NCBI GenBank assembly: GCA_022266195.1
Contig: WHVY01000001.1
Span: forward strand, 18,910,001 to 18,974,000
Length of the DNA stretch: 64,000 bases
Direction of reading: 5' to 3'
Source: Tetranychus cinnabarinus
Lineage: Eukaryota > Arthropoda > Arachnida > Trombidiformes > Tetranychidae
The notes beneath the pieces were generated by a model. That model was not told the DNA's origin. It saw nothing but the letters and a program-made list of their open reading frames with translations, and did no database searches. This document shows, one piece after another, positions 37,336-48,511 of this stretch (its first letter is position 1; every line of letters starts with the position of its first letter). A program made the translations under genes and the position numbers.

Positions 37336-38837
37336 ATGGCTAAAATTGATGAAATGAGTGAAGCAGATTACATGGCTTTGAAAGATGAGGTATTTGAATG
37401 CACACACAAAGATCCAGTTACGCATTTGTTAAATACTGTTGTAGGCAAAAGTCGTGGAGGGCTGCAAATTCGTCAAGAAAAAAGCGAGAAGCGGACTGCA
37501 TTATTTAAACACAAGCTTTTCGCATATCAATTCACGCTTTTCAACGTTGAAAAGCAAAAACAGATTTCGAGTCGAACAGTAGACACTTCATACCAAAAAG
37601 CAAAGCAAAAAGCTGCAATTAAATTGCTGAATCAATTAGAAGACAAAACTCAAATGGTAAGTAAAAATGTGAGTGTGTAAAAAAAAGAGTACAATACATA
37701 AGTTTTATTTCCTTGCATTTAGCCAAAAAATCTCATTGGATTTCCAAATTATAGAGGACATGATTTTTTCATTCCCGTTTTTCTGCCATTATTCTGGAAT
37801 CAATTTTTTGTTGAAAGTTTGGAAAGAGCGACAGAGATTGCATCAACAAATAAGTCTAAGTTCAGAATTTTTTATGGAATTAAAGGCTTATTTGAGAAAT
37901 ATCGAAAAGCTAGTTACGATCAACATTTTTCAATGGTCAATAATCCTGGTCCTAGCACACAACCTGGAAAAAAACCTGATCTCCAGATAGATAGATTTAT
38001 AATCAAAATTCTATTACTACTTAGAATTGAACAAAAAGATTACGCTACACCAGGTATGTCCTTTATGCGTTAAAAAATTAGTTTTAACTTATTTTTTAAT
38101 CTTTGCTTGTATTTATTTTTGAGTCTAGGAGGAGATACTACAACTTTGTATAAAGATATCATGAGAAAGTTGTATGAGGAATTTAAAACTTTAAATCCAT
38201 TCGAGGATGTCCTCAATTTCAACTTCAAAATTGAGTTTGAATGTTCAACATGCAATCAAATAGATAAATATATTATCAATCAACCTTACCTGATTTTGAG
38301 AAGAAGCTACTTTGGCATTTTTAACTCTTTGAATGACGCCATGGATACTGAAAAATCGTTTTTGACACTCAGAAATGTGAATTGTAAGTATGCGTTAGTT
38401 CAAAGAAATTACAATTAACTAACAAATCTTTGACTTCAGGTAACAGCTGTCAAGGAAGTGATTTCACAGTGAAGAAGAAAATGATATCTCTACCATCAAT
38501 CCTAGTTTTCATGATTGAAGAAAAGGTAGAAGACGATCTTCCGAATGAAATAAACATAGGGCTGCCAGACAATTTGAATGTTTTTGGTACTGCATACGAA
38601 AAATATGCTTATTCAGTCAACTTGAATACATATAAAGTTGGACAATCTGACATCGAAAGACCATGGCGAGAACATAGTGGCCAATCTGAAGATAAAATAT
38701 CTGGTGCAAATGTAATTCTCCACATAAAACATGGAGAAGGTTGGAAAGAAGTAAACAATGATCAGGTTTTACAACCATTAAAAGATTACCCTTACGGGAG
38801 TGAACAAATGTTGATTTTCTATCGTAAAATTCAATAA
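37336..38837 (+). CDS. dsRNA-binding-like domain fused to inactive ubiquitin-specific-protease-like domain
   Basis: Exons 37336-37656, 37723-38053, 38129-38383, 38440-38837; 434 aa, intact. Residues ~25-100 look like a dsRBD: helix DPVTHLLNTVVGK, three strands, then YQKAKQKAAIKLLNQLE. Residues 108-434 follow the USP (peptidase C19) plan. KNLIGFPNYRGHDFF sits where USPs have NLGNTCYMN. The zinc ribbon is FECSTC plus VNCNSC, followed by MISLPSILVFMIE. The end GWKEVNND...YGSEQMLIFYRK matches the family C-terminus. The catalytic Cys is absent and the GHY His box reads GAN, so I infer a pseudo-enzyme that may bind RNA and ubiquitin-like partners. The ATG directly follows a TTTTTTTCAG acceptor, so upstream exons (possibly 36,250-36,529) may exist. 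Family not recognised as a known named gene. Confidence 0.8.
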
Positions 38838-38877
38838 AATAATTCATTCATACATCTTTTTTCTTTCAAACTCATCC

Positions 38878-38970
38878 ATGTTACTAGACTAACTTGTTCG
38901 ATTTTCCTGTTAGTCGCATCGACCTTCAACTTGAACGATTGGATTAATCCATAGCTTGGATTGTTAATAT
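38878..38970 (+). repeat. ~90-bp direct repeat, right copy
   Basis: Partner of 36,643-36,735 (CATGTTACTAGACTAACTTG to GGATTGTTAATA), 40 bp after the USP-like stop. Serpin-array tail sequence resumes right after it. Confidence 0.75.
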
Positions 38971-39095
38971 TAATCATATAAACTTCAGGTAGAGAGTATA
39001 AACAAAAATATGAATGTAATTTAATTGATCAATAAAAATTTGAAGATTCTGAATTCATTTGGAGCAATCAAATTAATGCATAAATTATATTGAAT

Positions 39096-40439
39096 TCAAA
39101 TAATCTGCTTGGAAGTTATACTATTCAATTGGCCCATGAATAGATTGACTTTTGTTTGATCATCACGAATGGAGAAAAGAAATGGCCGATCCGCTATAAA
39201 ATTAAACACTTTTTGCGGCTGTGGTGAGTAAAGTGAACATCCCACCATGAATTCAACTTGAGTTGCCGCAGTTGCTACGGTACCAGCCTCAGTGACTTCA
39301 ATCAAAGCTTTTTGTATTGATTTTGATATGTATAATGGTAAAGACCCTTCAGTGATTCTTGGAAATTCAGCATTCATTTGGAATGGTCGAGTCATTCCCA
39401 TCCTTGGTAAAATTTTGTGTAATTCATGATTATCTTCCAGTTTGAATTTCGGTATAGTTAAAGTATCCAAACGTGTTCTTGACATGGAGTCCATCAAACT
39501 GGAAAGCTCAGTTGAGTCCAAATTATCAATCAACTTTTTTAGATTGTTGTCACCAGTTGGAAGGATCAATACCATGCTAATATTTCCAAAATATGGAATC
39601 TCCACAATCTGTCAATGAAAAACGATAAATGAAACGTTAGATAAAAATTAAATTATTTTTGAATAATGTTTTTACCTTTAATTTTTTTTCAGGACATTCT
39701 GCAAAGTTAAAGGTATCATCTGAAAGAGTCATCATCTTAATCTTAGTTGTTGATCCATCTGAATTGGTGAATATCTTCTCTTCCGTAGAATCTTCATCAA
39801 AAGGTTTTAACCAATTAGCTTGGAAATAAATTGTATTTACTAGCAAACACACAGCGTCAGGTTCTGGTGGTTCGTTGAGAATCGTTGAAATTTTATTTCT
39901 TGTAGCTTCAGAAACCCAAGAGTTGACTTTTTCTAGAATACTTTGGCCATCATTAAAATCCTCATTGAATGCATTGGCAGAATAGTTAGTTTGTAAGTTT
40001 TGAACAAAAGTCTTTTGAAGCCTGAAATCTTTATTAGCCATAAGTAAATTGCCAAACTCTAATAGGCATTTTTTCTCTTCAGAAGTAGAGTTCTTATTCT
40101 TCAGATATTTTTCCATGTGCTTCAAAAAAAAAGAAAAAAAGCGATTATTGGATGTCAGTGACAGTTATTGATGACACCCCAAAAAATTGATATGTAAATA
40201 TTCATAATTACCTGTTTGATTATTTTTGAAACATCTCCTTGTTGACTATCAACTTTATCCAGATTCAGGCCTGTTCTGATTTGTTTTTCAGTTTCACCAG
40301 CGGCTCCTTCGAGTGCCATTCCATAGGCCATGATAACACTTAATGGTGACAAAAGTAAGTTGGTTGAATCAGATGCAGAACCAACTTTTTTCAAGAAGTC
40401 CAAACCAAGATCAATACTGGGTTTGCTTAATTGTGACAT
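39096..40439 (-). CDS. Serpin 5 (subfamily B)
   Basis: Exons 40212-40439, 39676-40119, 39096-39608; 394 aa, intact. Starts MSQLSKPSIDLGLDFLKK; exon 2 opens HMEKYLKNKNSTSEEKK. Closest to serpins 2 and 8. The hinge is EAGTVATAAT, and the loop QVEFMVG-C then continues SLYSP. Serpin 8 (pseudogene) has almost the same loop. The signature ADRPFLFSIRDD carries Ser for Phe. No signal peptide. Confidence 0.93.
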
Positions 40440-41036
40440 TTTCAATTAAGAGGAATATTTTAAATCACTTAAATTACGGATGATAAGAAAAATATTCAAA
40501 TTGACATGTAAAGAACATTTAAAAGAAACTACTGTAATGTTTTGATTAAAAATTCAGTTTTTTTCAAAACTCAGTTGATAAGGGTTTTTGCAGAAAAATG
40601 ATCGAAATATCGGATCTTAGATCAAGAATTCAATCCTTCAATATTTAATTATAATTAATATACATAGATGGTGCTACGATTTGCGTAAATGTGAAACTTT
40701 CAAAAAAATGAAACTTTCGATAAAATGTGCCTGAAGAGTCTCAATGCAAATTGAATGTTTTCAGCGTATACGCCTTGCAAGCGTCAATTTTCAATATGTC
40801 TCCAAAGAAATCAAGGTGATTCTTTTCAAATCATCACTCTGCCAATATAATATATGAATGTGATTCGAAATTTAAAGTACTTTCATCGACAATCGAATGA
40901 GATTGTGATGAATCACAAGAATGAATTTTTCAAAGAACTGGTGAAACTTTGTAAACTTTAAGTTGAGTTTATTCTTATAAAATTGTTTACAACAATTTAC
41001 AATAAGTTTCGTACTTGTGCGATATCAAAATAATTT
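40440..41036. other. Serpin 5-6 spacer
   Basis: No gene. Subfamily-B 5' flank (shared with 30.56-30.98 and 47.75-48.2 kb), then the subfamily-A 3' flank. Confidence 0.65.
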
Positions 41037-42386
41037 TCAAAGAAACTGTTGGTGGGTCATGTTACTCAATTGGCCCATGAATAAATTGACTCCACTTTTG
41101 TTATCACGAATGAAGAACATAAAAGGGCGATCAGCTATAAATGTGATGAGTGGTTTTCTGAATGAAGTACAAGTTCTTAGCCTGCTTATCGTAACCACAG
41201 TTGCTGCTGACGCTATAGTGCCTTTTTCAAATACTTCAATTACAGCTTTTTGTATTGATTTTGATATGTATAATGGTAAAGATCCTTCAGTAATTCTTGG
41301 AAATTCAGCATCATCTTTTTCAAACGGTCGAGTCATTCCCATTCTTGGTAAAATGTTGTGTAGTTGATGAATATCTTCCAGTTTGAATTTCGGTATAGTT
41401 AAAGTATCCAAACGCGTCATACTCATAGAGTCCATCAAACTGGAAAGCTCAGTTGAGTCCAAATCATCAATCACCTTTTTTAAATTGTTGTCCTCAGTTG
41501 GAAGGATCAATATTATGCTAATATTTCCAACATATGGAATCTCGACAATCTGTTTGAGGAAAAGGCACGGAAATGTTTAGAAACTGTTAATATCTTATTC
41601 ATAATTTATAAGACCTATACACATTACTTACCTTTAATTGTTTATCATGTCGGTCAACATAGTTGAAGCTTTCTCCTGAAAGGGTCATCATCTTGGTCTT
41701 GATTGTCGTTCCATCTGAATTGTTGAATATTTTATCATTTGTACAATCTTTAGAGAAAGGCTTCAACCATTTTCCTTCGAAATAGATTGTGTTCACTAGC
41801 AACAGAATATCAAGTGGACTTGGAGGCTCATTGAGAATAGAAGTGATCTTATTTCTTGTATTATTAGAAACCCACGCATTCACTTTTTTCACTATTTCTT
41901 GGCCTTCTCTGTAATCCTCATTGAATGCGTCAGCGAAATAATTGATGTTTAGACTTTGAACATAAGCTTCCTGAAACTTGTAATCTTTATTGGCCATAAG
42001 TAAATTACCGAACTCTAGAATGCATTCTGGTTCCGATCCAGCAGTTGCAGGTATCCGATAGCTTTCAATAACCTATGAAGAAAAAAAAGCCAAAAATTAA
42101 TGAAATTAAATCATTGGAGAGAGATTTTATGACAAACAAAAAATGAGTTATTCATTACCTGTTTGATTAAGCCAGAAATATCTTCCGGTTGGTCATTTAT
42201 TTTATCCAAGTTGAGAACCTTTTTGATCTGTTGCTCTGTTTCACCAGCGGCTCCATCCAATGCCATACAATAGGCAATAATAACACTTAACGGCGACAAA
42301 AGTACATTTTTTGAATCACATTGAGAACTAATTTGTTTTAAGAAATTCAAACCGAAATCAATACTAGACTGACTTAATTGGGACAT
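41037..42386 (-). CDS. Serpin 6 (subfamily A)
   Basis: Exons 42159-42386, 41632-42072, 41037-41549; 393 aa, intact. Hinge EKGTIASAAT, then VVTISRL-R by 17-residue counting, with Arg residues on both sides of the predicted bond, so a trypsin-like protease is a plausible target. The loop end SFRKPLITF is shared with serpin 9, its apparent duplicate. Signature ADRPFMFFIRDN. No signal peptide. Confidence 0.93.
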
Positions 42387-43744
42387 GGTTCAAACAAATG
42401 ATCAAGTTTGCAATTAAAGATGAGATTTATTCGAGAGAATGAAGGGTTTAAGAGAATAAGCTATAAAGCAAAATATTCTATTAAATATTTCAAATCGCAA
42501 ATATTGACTAAAGTTCAACTTCGTATTTTAATTTTTGAAGTGCTGACATCTATGTGAACTTAAATTAATTTTACAGTTAGTCCACTCTAATGACTCGCCT
42601 GAAGTGAAGGGAATGTCAAAAAAACAACTGAAATGTAAAAGAAAACACGAATGAAACAAACAATACAATGTAAAACCATAACTCTGTAAACCTCTCCCAA
42701 ACTGGGTCCTTGTACTCAGGCTATTTTTTTAAAACCTGAAAAGATAGGCCGCAGAAGTTCACTGTGGTGGGCATGTGTAAAACATGAAGAATCTGTTACA
42801 GATGCTTTTGAATAAAAGGGAAGAAAGGCTAAAGATCAAAATATACGCATTTGAACTGTACTGTCAAACCTCCGATATTGTGACGCTCTCGGAATGTCAC
42901 AGAGTCATGGTAACAGCATAAACAATTTAGATTTTTAATTAAATATCTTCAATAATGATTTAATTGGGTATATTATACGAAACACCCAATTAAACATCAA
43001 AAATCACATAATCAAATTAAAAATTATTTCATGTTAAATAAGATTCGTAAAAGCTATAAAAATAACCAAAACGCTAATCTCACGAAGTGACATTATTAAA
43101 AAGTTGACAGCAACAGCGAACCAGAAACAAACTTTAAAACCAATATTCTAGGCATTCAAGCTTCGCCTTTCAATTACTTTTTAGTGCCTTATTTCGTCAT
43201 CAAATGCCTGCAAACTTTCTTCCCACCCTGTACATAACTTGAACATGATGAAATAGTAAAAATGGATTTCATGCAAATTTAGACTTTATTGATTTGTAGA
43301 GACATAAGCACTGAAGGCCATTTGGCGATTTAAAAGTTTCTCTGATCGTTAGTTTTTCGTGAAAATCGATTTTAAAGTTGAAACTTTTATACCTTTTGCC
43401 TTTGAAGCCTTTTGTACAATTTTGGAAGATTTCCCATGAAAGTCATTTTACTGATGTAACTTTTGTCGACAAATGTATTATTTGTAATATTCATTTTGAG
43501 AAAGGCAATTTTTCTTTTTCTGTCAAACAAATCAGTTCGATTTTCATTTAAAGTAGCTGGATTCTGTATCCGTAAGATTCAGATCATCGATTGGATACTT
43601 TTAACAGTTTAACAACAGTTCTCTTGATTCTGCTCATTGGCCTGAAAACTTTGAACATCAATATTCATTATTATTATATTATCATTATTATATCAATATT
43701 ATACTTTTTTCATTACATTTACAAGCTTAACCAGAAAATTGGTT
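42387..43744. other. Serpin 6 5' flank with two insertions
   Basis: No gene. Compared with the other subfamily-A 5' flanks it has extra sequence at about 42,611-42,820 (between CTGAAGTGAAGG and AAGAAAGGCTAAAG) and at about 42,960-43,330 (starting near TTTAATTGGGTATATTATACGA). The start of the second insert recurs at 54,127-54,170. CTGATCGTTAGTTTTTCG resumes after it. Confidence 0.6.
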
Positions 43745-44115
43745 TACAGCATTTCTCGGTGAGTTTCGTCGAGTTTTCACTACCTTTAGTCAAGTTTTCA
43801 TTGGATTTAGTCAAAGGTCTTTTTCTTATTGGATGGTCAATTAAGAAAAATGAAACACTAGAAAAACAGTAGCAATTCTCGAAGCTAAGTAAGTCTGACT
43901 CTTTAAATATTTTCCCATGAAGCTAACCAAAGTATTTCATGTTTCTTAATTGACCATCCAATAAGAAAAAGATCTTTGACTAAATCCTGTGAGAACTTGA
44001 CTAAAGCTTAAAACAACCGACTAAAGCTAATACAAAAAAGCTTCAGTAAACTGGTCCTCTACCGGTTTGACTAAATCCAATGAAAACTCGACGAAACTCG
44101 CCGAGAAATTTTGTA
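43745..44115. mobile_element. Foldback MITE, copy 1 (TA-flanked)
   Basis: Starts TACAGCATTTCTCGGTGAG and ends with the degenerate complement CGCCGAGAAATTTTGTA. Further inside, TTCTTATTGGATGGTCAATTAAG pairs with its complement near 43,940-43,970, so the element is largely an inverted repeat. No coding capacity. The TA ends and CAG start fit a Tc1/mariner-type non-autonomous element (inference). It lies in the duplicated segment shared with copy 2. Confidence 0.75.
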
Positions 44116-44642
44116 TTTAGATGAGTTTGGTTTGTTAAATAAGTTTTTGCTCGTTCATTTACAACCAAATGCGCTAATGGAGAATTGAATTGAATTATTA
44201 ATCAGTAAAGAGCTAAATTGGTGAAATAATAATGATTGTATGTGATGCGATTCTCGAAATATTGAGCCTCAAAGTTTTAAGACCAATCGCCAAAATCAAG
44301 AAAACTGCTTTTAAATTGATAAAAGTTTACAATTCAATGTGAAGCGAATTTTTACATTTTTCAAACAAAGAAACAAATAATAAGTTTCAGCTCTTTAACT
44401 CGCACGGTCACAGAATGCGATTGGTTTATCGGACAGAAAATTTAAAGTTTAAGTACAGAAAAAGTCAATCAGCAATGTTAAGTTATTTCTCAATAATTCT
44501 AGCTCAATTCAATATGTCATTTCAATATGATAAAAAACTGAAGAAGACGGACTTTGTAAATTTTATGTTGAGTTTATTCTTATAAAATTGTATATAAAAA
44601 TTGCCAATAAATTTCGCACTTGTGTGATATCGAAATGTATTT

Positions 44643-45531
44643 TCAAAGAGACTGTTGGTGGCTCATGTTATTCAATTGACCCATGAATAGATTGACTCCA
44701 CTTTCGTTATCACGAATAAAGAACATAAAAGTAATGATTTTTTTGAGTGAAGGAAGAGTGAAACTTTTTAGCTTGAATCCAACTATAGTTGCCGATGACG
44801 CTGTGGTACCTTTTTCAAACACTTCAATTACAGCCTTTTGAATAGATTGGGAAATGAAGATTGGTAAAGATCCTTCAATAATTTTTGGAAACTCAGAATT
44901 CATATGGAATGGAAAAGTCATTCCCATGTTTGGTAAAATTTTGTGTAATTCATGATTATCTTCCAGTTTGAATTTCGGTATAGTTAAAGTATCCAAACGC
45001 GTCTTTCTCATAGACTCCATCAAACTGGAAAGCTCAGTTGAGTCCAAATTATCAATCAAATTTTTTAAATTGTTGTCCTCAGTTGGAAGGATCAATATCA
45101 TGCTAACATTTCCAACATATGGAATCTCGACAATCCTCTTATCAACTCTAGAATGCATTTTTGTTCAGATCCATCAGTTGCAGATATCCGATAGCTTTCA
45201 ATAACCTGTGGATGGACAAGTGAATAAATTAAATGAATGCAAAAAGTTGCAAATTATTTGAGTTAGATTTTAAATTAAATAGCAAACAAAGGATTCACTA
45301 ATTTATTACCTGTTTAATTATGTCAGAAATATCTTGACTATCAATTGTATCCAAGTTCAGAACCTTTTTGATCTGTTGTTCTGTTTCACCAGCAGCTCCA
45401 TCCAATACCATACAATAGGCAATAATAACACTTGTAGGCGACAAAAGTACATTTTGCGAATCACATTGAACTCTAATTTGTTTTAAGAAATTCAAACCGA
45501 AATCAATACTAGACTGACTTAATTGGGACAT
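44643..45531 (-). pseudogene. Serpin 7 pseudogene (internal deletion)
   Basis: Exon 1 (MSQLSQSSIDFG..., 45,315-45,531) is intact. Exon 2 begins normally at 45,207 with VIESYRISATDGSEQK but is cut after CILE(F), fused at about 45,144 to the end of intron 2 and into exon 3. This removes about 420 coding bases and shifts the frame. Exon 3 also lacks the ADRP part of the serpin signature (IITF joined to MFFIRDN). The remaining exon 3, including loop EKGTTASSAT IVGFKLKS, is almost the same as serpin 11. Not expected to make a working inhibitor. Confidence 0.9.
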
Positions 45532-45540
45532 GGTTAAACC

Positions 45541-46310
45541 AAATGATCAAGTTTGCTCTAGAAATCTCTAAATACTTCCTAATTATTACATGACTCCAAT
45601 GCAATTGTCTACTAATCATAGCAAATTGGTCAAATTCAGAATAGTTTAACTTTACCAAAATTAAACTTTCGTGGTTGATGATAACGTTTGTCCAAGAGTT
45701 AAGTAATGGTAATAACTTGCAATTGATTTTAGTACAATTAAACTTTAGAGTTAGTATAGTTGGTAACTAACATAAATAAGAGTTTAAATTACATAAACAT
45801 AGATTTCTAGCAAATGAACTTGTTACTTTGAATCAATTAAAACAGTAACTTTGAAAACAAAATATGTGCAGTGAACTTTGAGATTAACTTGCTATCGATT
45901 CAAATTTCCATCCTTTAACTGCTCAAATAAGCTTATGTTTCATTTAAAATCATCATTTTAAAGGTTGAATGGTGCCTGTAAGTCTAGTCTAGCTGTCGCA
46001 ATTCAATTTTGAAAAATTAGTCAAAAACATTAGGAGTCATATCTTAACCATTAGTAATGAGCCTTCATTTCCAAGAATTGTTATTTTTTCTTTATTTAAA
46101 TGGCTCCATAAGACCTACTTTCATATAATTTATATCAATTTAATCGAGAAGAGTGTCTAGAAAGTTGCCAGAAAATTTCAAATATATTATATTTTTGATC
46201 ATATTTTCCAACGGTTCCTGTAGATTTAACTACGAGAATTACAGAAATCTCGTTCGTTCTTTTACGTTTCAAAATTTTGGATTTTCAAAGATTTCAACTT
46301 GTTCAACCAT
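45541..46310. repeat. Segmental duplication, copy 1 (serpin 7 5' flank)
   Basis: From AAATCTCTAAATACTTCCTA through AGCCTTCATTTCCAAGAAT and on to ATCGAGAAGAGTGTCTAG this matches 56,667-57,650, apart from a 271-bp insertion in the other copy. No coding potential. Confidence 0.85.
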
Positions 46311-46870
46311 CTTGTCTTCATTCACATGAGCAGCAGCTTTTTCTTTCCTCTTAAAACAATTTAACATCTATGTATGAAAAAATGAAAATGAGATGAAAAC
46401 AAAATAAAAACATAAAATCAACAACAGGTTAGCAAGATGGAAGTTAAATTGATCTATCGCGAAATATACATAACAAGTATGATTAGAGTCATTTTCAGGC
46501 CCAATCGAAACAATGAAAATAGTTTAAAATTTACAAAATAAAAATACCGAGACACTCTAGTGCTAAATAATTGTTAACAGGTCAATCCCCAAACTATTAT
46601 CATAATCTTAAATCAATTTAATCGAGAAGAGTGTATTTTGATCATATTTTCCATCCAGAACGACTCGGAAGGGCCGGAAAGACTTCACCGGAGCTATTTT
46701 AAAATTTTTGTGGAAACTCAATGTAAATGCGATATCAATGGTTAATGAAATGGATGATTTGAAGATTTGTAAAGACAAGACTGAAAATAATCAAGTGTTC
46801 AAATAAATTAATTACTCTTAATTTAACCAATGAGATTTGTTGATTTTCATATTAATCAAATAAACTTCAG
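46285..46870 (-). pseudogene. RAB3GAP1-derived relic block 4 (3' of serpin 8)
   Basis: CAACTTGTTCAACCATC, CTTCATTCACATGAGCAGCAG and CTTTCCTCTTAAAACAATTTAAC match RAB3GAP1 positions about 59,034-59,060 and 59,395-59,430. The 59.5-59.64 kb intron match and the 57.5-57.93 kb tail follow. Only short exon scraps survive. Confidence 0.65.
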
Positions 46871-46978
46871 GCAGAAAGTATAAACAAAAATATACATGTA
46901 ATTTAATTGATCAATAAAAATTCTGAAGATTCTGAGTTAATTTGGAGTAATCAAACCAATTTATAAATTATGGTGAAT

Positions 46979-47749
46979 TTAAATGATCTGCTTGTTAGAA
47001 GTAACACGATTCAATTGGCCCATGAATAGATTGACTTTTGTTAGATCATCACGAATGAAGAAAAGAAATGGCCGATCCGCTATAAAATTAAACACTTTTT
47101 GCTGCTGTGGTGAGTAAAGTGAACATCCCACCATGAATTCAACTTGAGTTGCTGCAGTTGCTACGGTACCAGCCTCAGTGACTTCAATCAAAGCTTTTTG
47201 TATTAATTTGATATGTATAATGGTAAAGAAGTATCTTCAATAATTCTTGGAAATTCAGCATTCATTTGGAATGGTCGAGTCATTCCCATTCTTGGTAAAA
47301 TTTTGTGTAATTCATGATTATCTTCCAGTTTGAATTTTGGTATAGTTAAAGTATCCAAACGTGTTCAAACTCTAAAAGGCATTTTTTCTCAGAAGTAGAG
47401 TTCTTATTCTTCAAATATTTTTCCATGTGCTTCCAAAAAAATAAAAAAGCGATTATTGGATGTTGGTGACAGTTATTGTTGACACCCCAAACAATTGATA
47501 TGTAAATAGATTCATAATTACCTGTTTGATTATTTTTGAAACATCTCCTTGTTGGCTATCAACTTTATCCAGGTTCAGGCCTGTTCTGATTTGTTTTGCA
47601 GTTTCACCAGCGGCTCCTTCGAGTGCCATTCCATAGGCAATGATAACACTTAATGGTGACAAAAGTAAATTGGTTGAATCAGATGCAGAACCAACTTTTT
47701 TCAAGAAGGACAAACCAAGATCAATACTGGGCTTGCTTAATTGTAACAT
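46979..47749 (-). pseudogene. Serpin 8 pseudogene (internal deletion, frameshift)
   Basis: Subfamily-B exon 1 (MLQLSKPSIDLGLSFLKK, 47,522-47,749) is intact. Exon 2 starts HMEKYLKNKNST near 47,432 but stops after CLLEF and is fused at about 47,366 to the TRLDTLTIPKF part of exon 3, deleting the rest of exon 2, intron 2 and the start of exon 3. A one-base loss near 47,200 further breaks the frame before IQKALIEV. The remaining loop matches serpin 5. Confidence 0.9.
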
Positions 47750-48511
47750 TTTCAATTATGAAGAATACTTTAAACCACTTTACTAATGGATGATAAGAAA
47801 AATATTTAAATTTACATGTAAAACACATATAAAAGAAACTAATGTTTTGATTAAAAATTCAGTTCATTCAAAACTCAGTTGATAAGGGTTTTTACAGAAA
47901 ATGATCAAAATATCGGATCTTAGATCAAGAATTCAATCCTTCAGTATTTAATTGTAATTAATATGCATAGATGGTGCTACAATTTGGTTGAATGCGTAAT
48001 CATGATCGTAACTTTCAATAAAATGTGCCTGAAGACTCTCAATGAAAATTGAATATTTTAAGCGTATACGCCTTGCAAGCGTCAATTTAATTTTGAACAT
48101 TTCTCGAAATAAATCAAGGTGATTCTTTTCAAAACCATCACTCTGCCAATATAATTTATGAATGTGATTAAATGTGAAGTTTAAAGTATTTTCATCGACA
48201 ATTGACTGAGATTGTGATGAATCACAAGAATGCAGAGCATTTCTGGTTTTAAATCTAAATTTTTATGGAACAACGTTAATTCCTTAATTTTCATATCAAA
48301 CGACGCAAAAAAATGTATTAGCAAAGAAAAAATTAAAACCTAATCACTAACATTTAGAACATTGTTTGGCTGCAATCGGCTAATAGAAGATACAATGATT
48401 TTTCAAAGAGCTGGTCAAACTTTGTAAATTTTATGACGAGTTTATTCTTATAAAATAGTTTAAAATTCACAATGAGTTTCGTACTTGTGCAATATCAAAA
48501 TACAGTAATTT
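47750..48511. other. Serpin 8-9 spacer
   Basis: No gene. Subfamily-B 5' flank (shared GGATCTTAGATCAAGAATTC, CATAGATGGTGCTAC, GCGTATACGCC), then the subfamily-A 3' flank. Confidence 0.65.
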
